Below the pieces are notes generated by a model. The model saw only the letters and a program-made list of their open reading frames with translations, was not told where the DNA came from and ran no database searches. This document shows, one piece after another, positions 5,302 to 5,450 of a DNA stretch of 5,450 nucleotides (within the stretch, counting starts at the first letter, position 1; each line of letters starts with the position of its first letter). The stretch is from Candidatus Zixiibacteriota bacterium (lineage in GTDB: Bacteria; Zixibacteria; MSB-5A5; UBA10806), in the NCBI GenBank assembly GCA_003520965.1, contig DOTU01000127.1:1-5450 (forward strand), given 5' to 3'. The translations under genes and the position numbers were made by a program.

Positions 5302-5450
5302 TTACTTTAGCAATACCATTTTCATCGACTGCGAGAAGTTGCCCGCCGCAAGCTTATAAAAATAGAGCCCGGATGGGACAGTCGACCCACTATTGTCTTT
5401 GCCATCCCAAACAACCTTATGGTAACCGGCTTCTTGCGTACCGGATGCAA
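5302..5450 (-). CDS. C-terminal fragment of a secreted protein with type IX-like sorting tail
   Basis: The last 48 codons and the TAA stop (5304-5302) are present; the rest lies beyond the right edge. The frame reads ASGTQEAGYHKVVWDGKDNS, then GSTVPSGLYFYKLAAGNFSQ, then SMKMVLLK. This matches the end of the sorting tail of the 283-aa protein feature by feature: G-(Y)-H/I-x-V/W-WDGK, the V-PSG-YFY strand, and the final KMVL-(V/L)-(R/K). The frame was chosen because the other two do not give this pattern. What the body of the protein does cannot be seen. A strong intrinsic terminator follows, so it is the last gene of its transcript. Confidence 0.88.
   Translation of the reverse strand, partial: ASGTQEAGYHKVVWDGKDNSGSTVPSGLYFYKLAAGNFSQSMKMVLLK

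Overview
The window reads as a stretch of a surface and secreted-protein region from an uncultured bacterium of the FCB type (Fibrobacterota, Chlorobiota, Bacteroidota and related candidate phyla such as Zixibacteria or Latescibacteria). The evidence is the NPFNP...SGIYFYQL...KMVLVR C-terminal module (type IX-like sorting or FlgD-like Ig tail) on two genes, an LVIVD-repeat protein with a C-terminal dockerin, and a cohesin-like companion. Phylum assignment is inference; there is no marker gene here. All five genes lie on the minus strand, and the three with complete N-termini plus the left-edge gene carry clear signal peptides.

Layout in transcription order (right to left). (1) 5450-5302: C-terminal 48 codons of a protein with a sorting tail, followed by a strong intrinsic terminator (5277-5246). 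(2) 5301-4827: intergenic, holding one copy of a 97-bp dispersed repeat (5235-5139), several short inverted repeats, and a near-consensus sigma70-type promoter (4956-4929). (3) 4826-3975: a 283-aa secreted protein with an unrecognised, possibly cohesin-like N-terminal domain and a complete sorting tail. (4) 3974-3283: about 690 bp without a gene, holding the second copy of the 97-bp repeat (3889-3793) and other inverted repeats. (5) 3282-1255: a 675-aa secreted protein with about 14 LVIVD repeats and a two-segment dockerin. (6) 1236-658: a 192-aa secreted cohesin-like protein, 18 bp downstream, starting at TTG with a strong Shine-Dalgarno, followed by an intrinsic terminator (632-595). (7) 657-142: intergenic with nothing coding recognised. 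(8) 141-1: N-terminal 47 residues of another secreted protein.

The most interesting reading is that genes 5 and 6 form a two-gene operon encoding a dockerin-bearing beta-propeller protein and a cohesin-like protein, a possible extracellular binding pair unrelated to any visible cellulase. The cohesin assignment rests on sequence pattern only and needs a profile or structure comparison. The second notable point is the 97-bp repeat, found in the same orientation downstream of both sorting-tail genes, with a 13-bp perfect hairpin in one copy.
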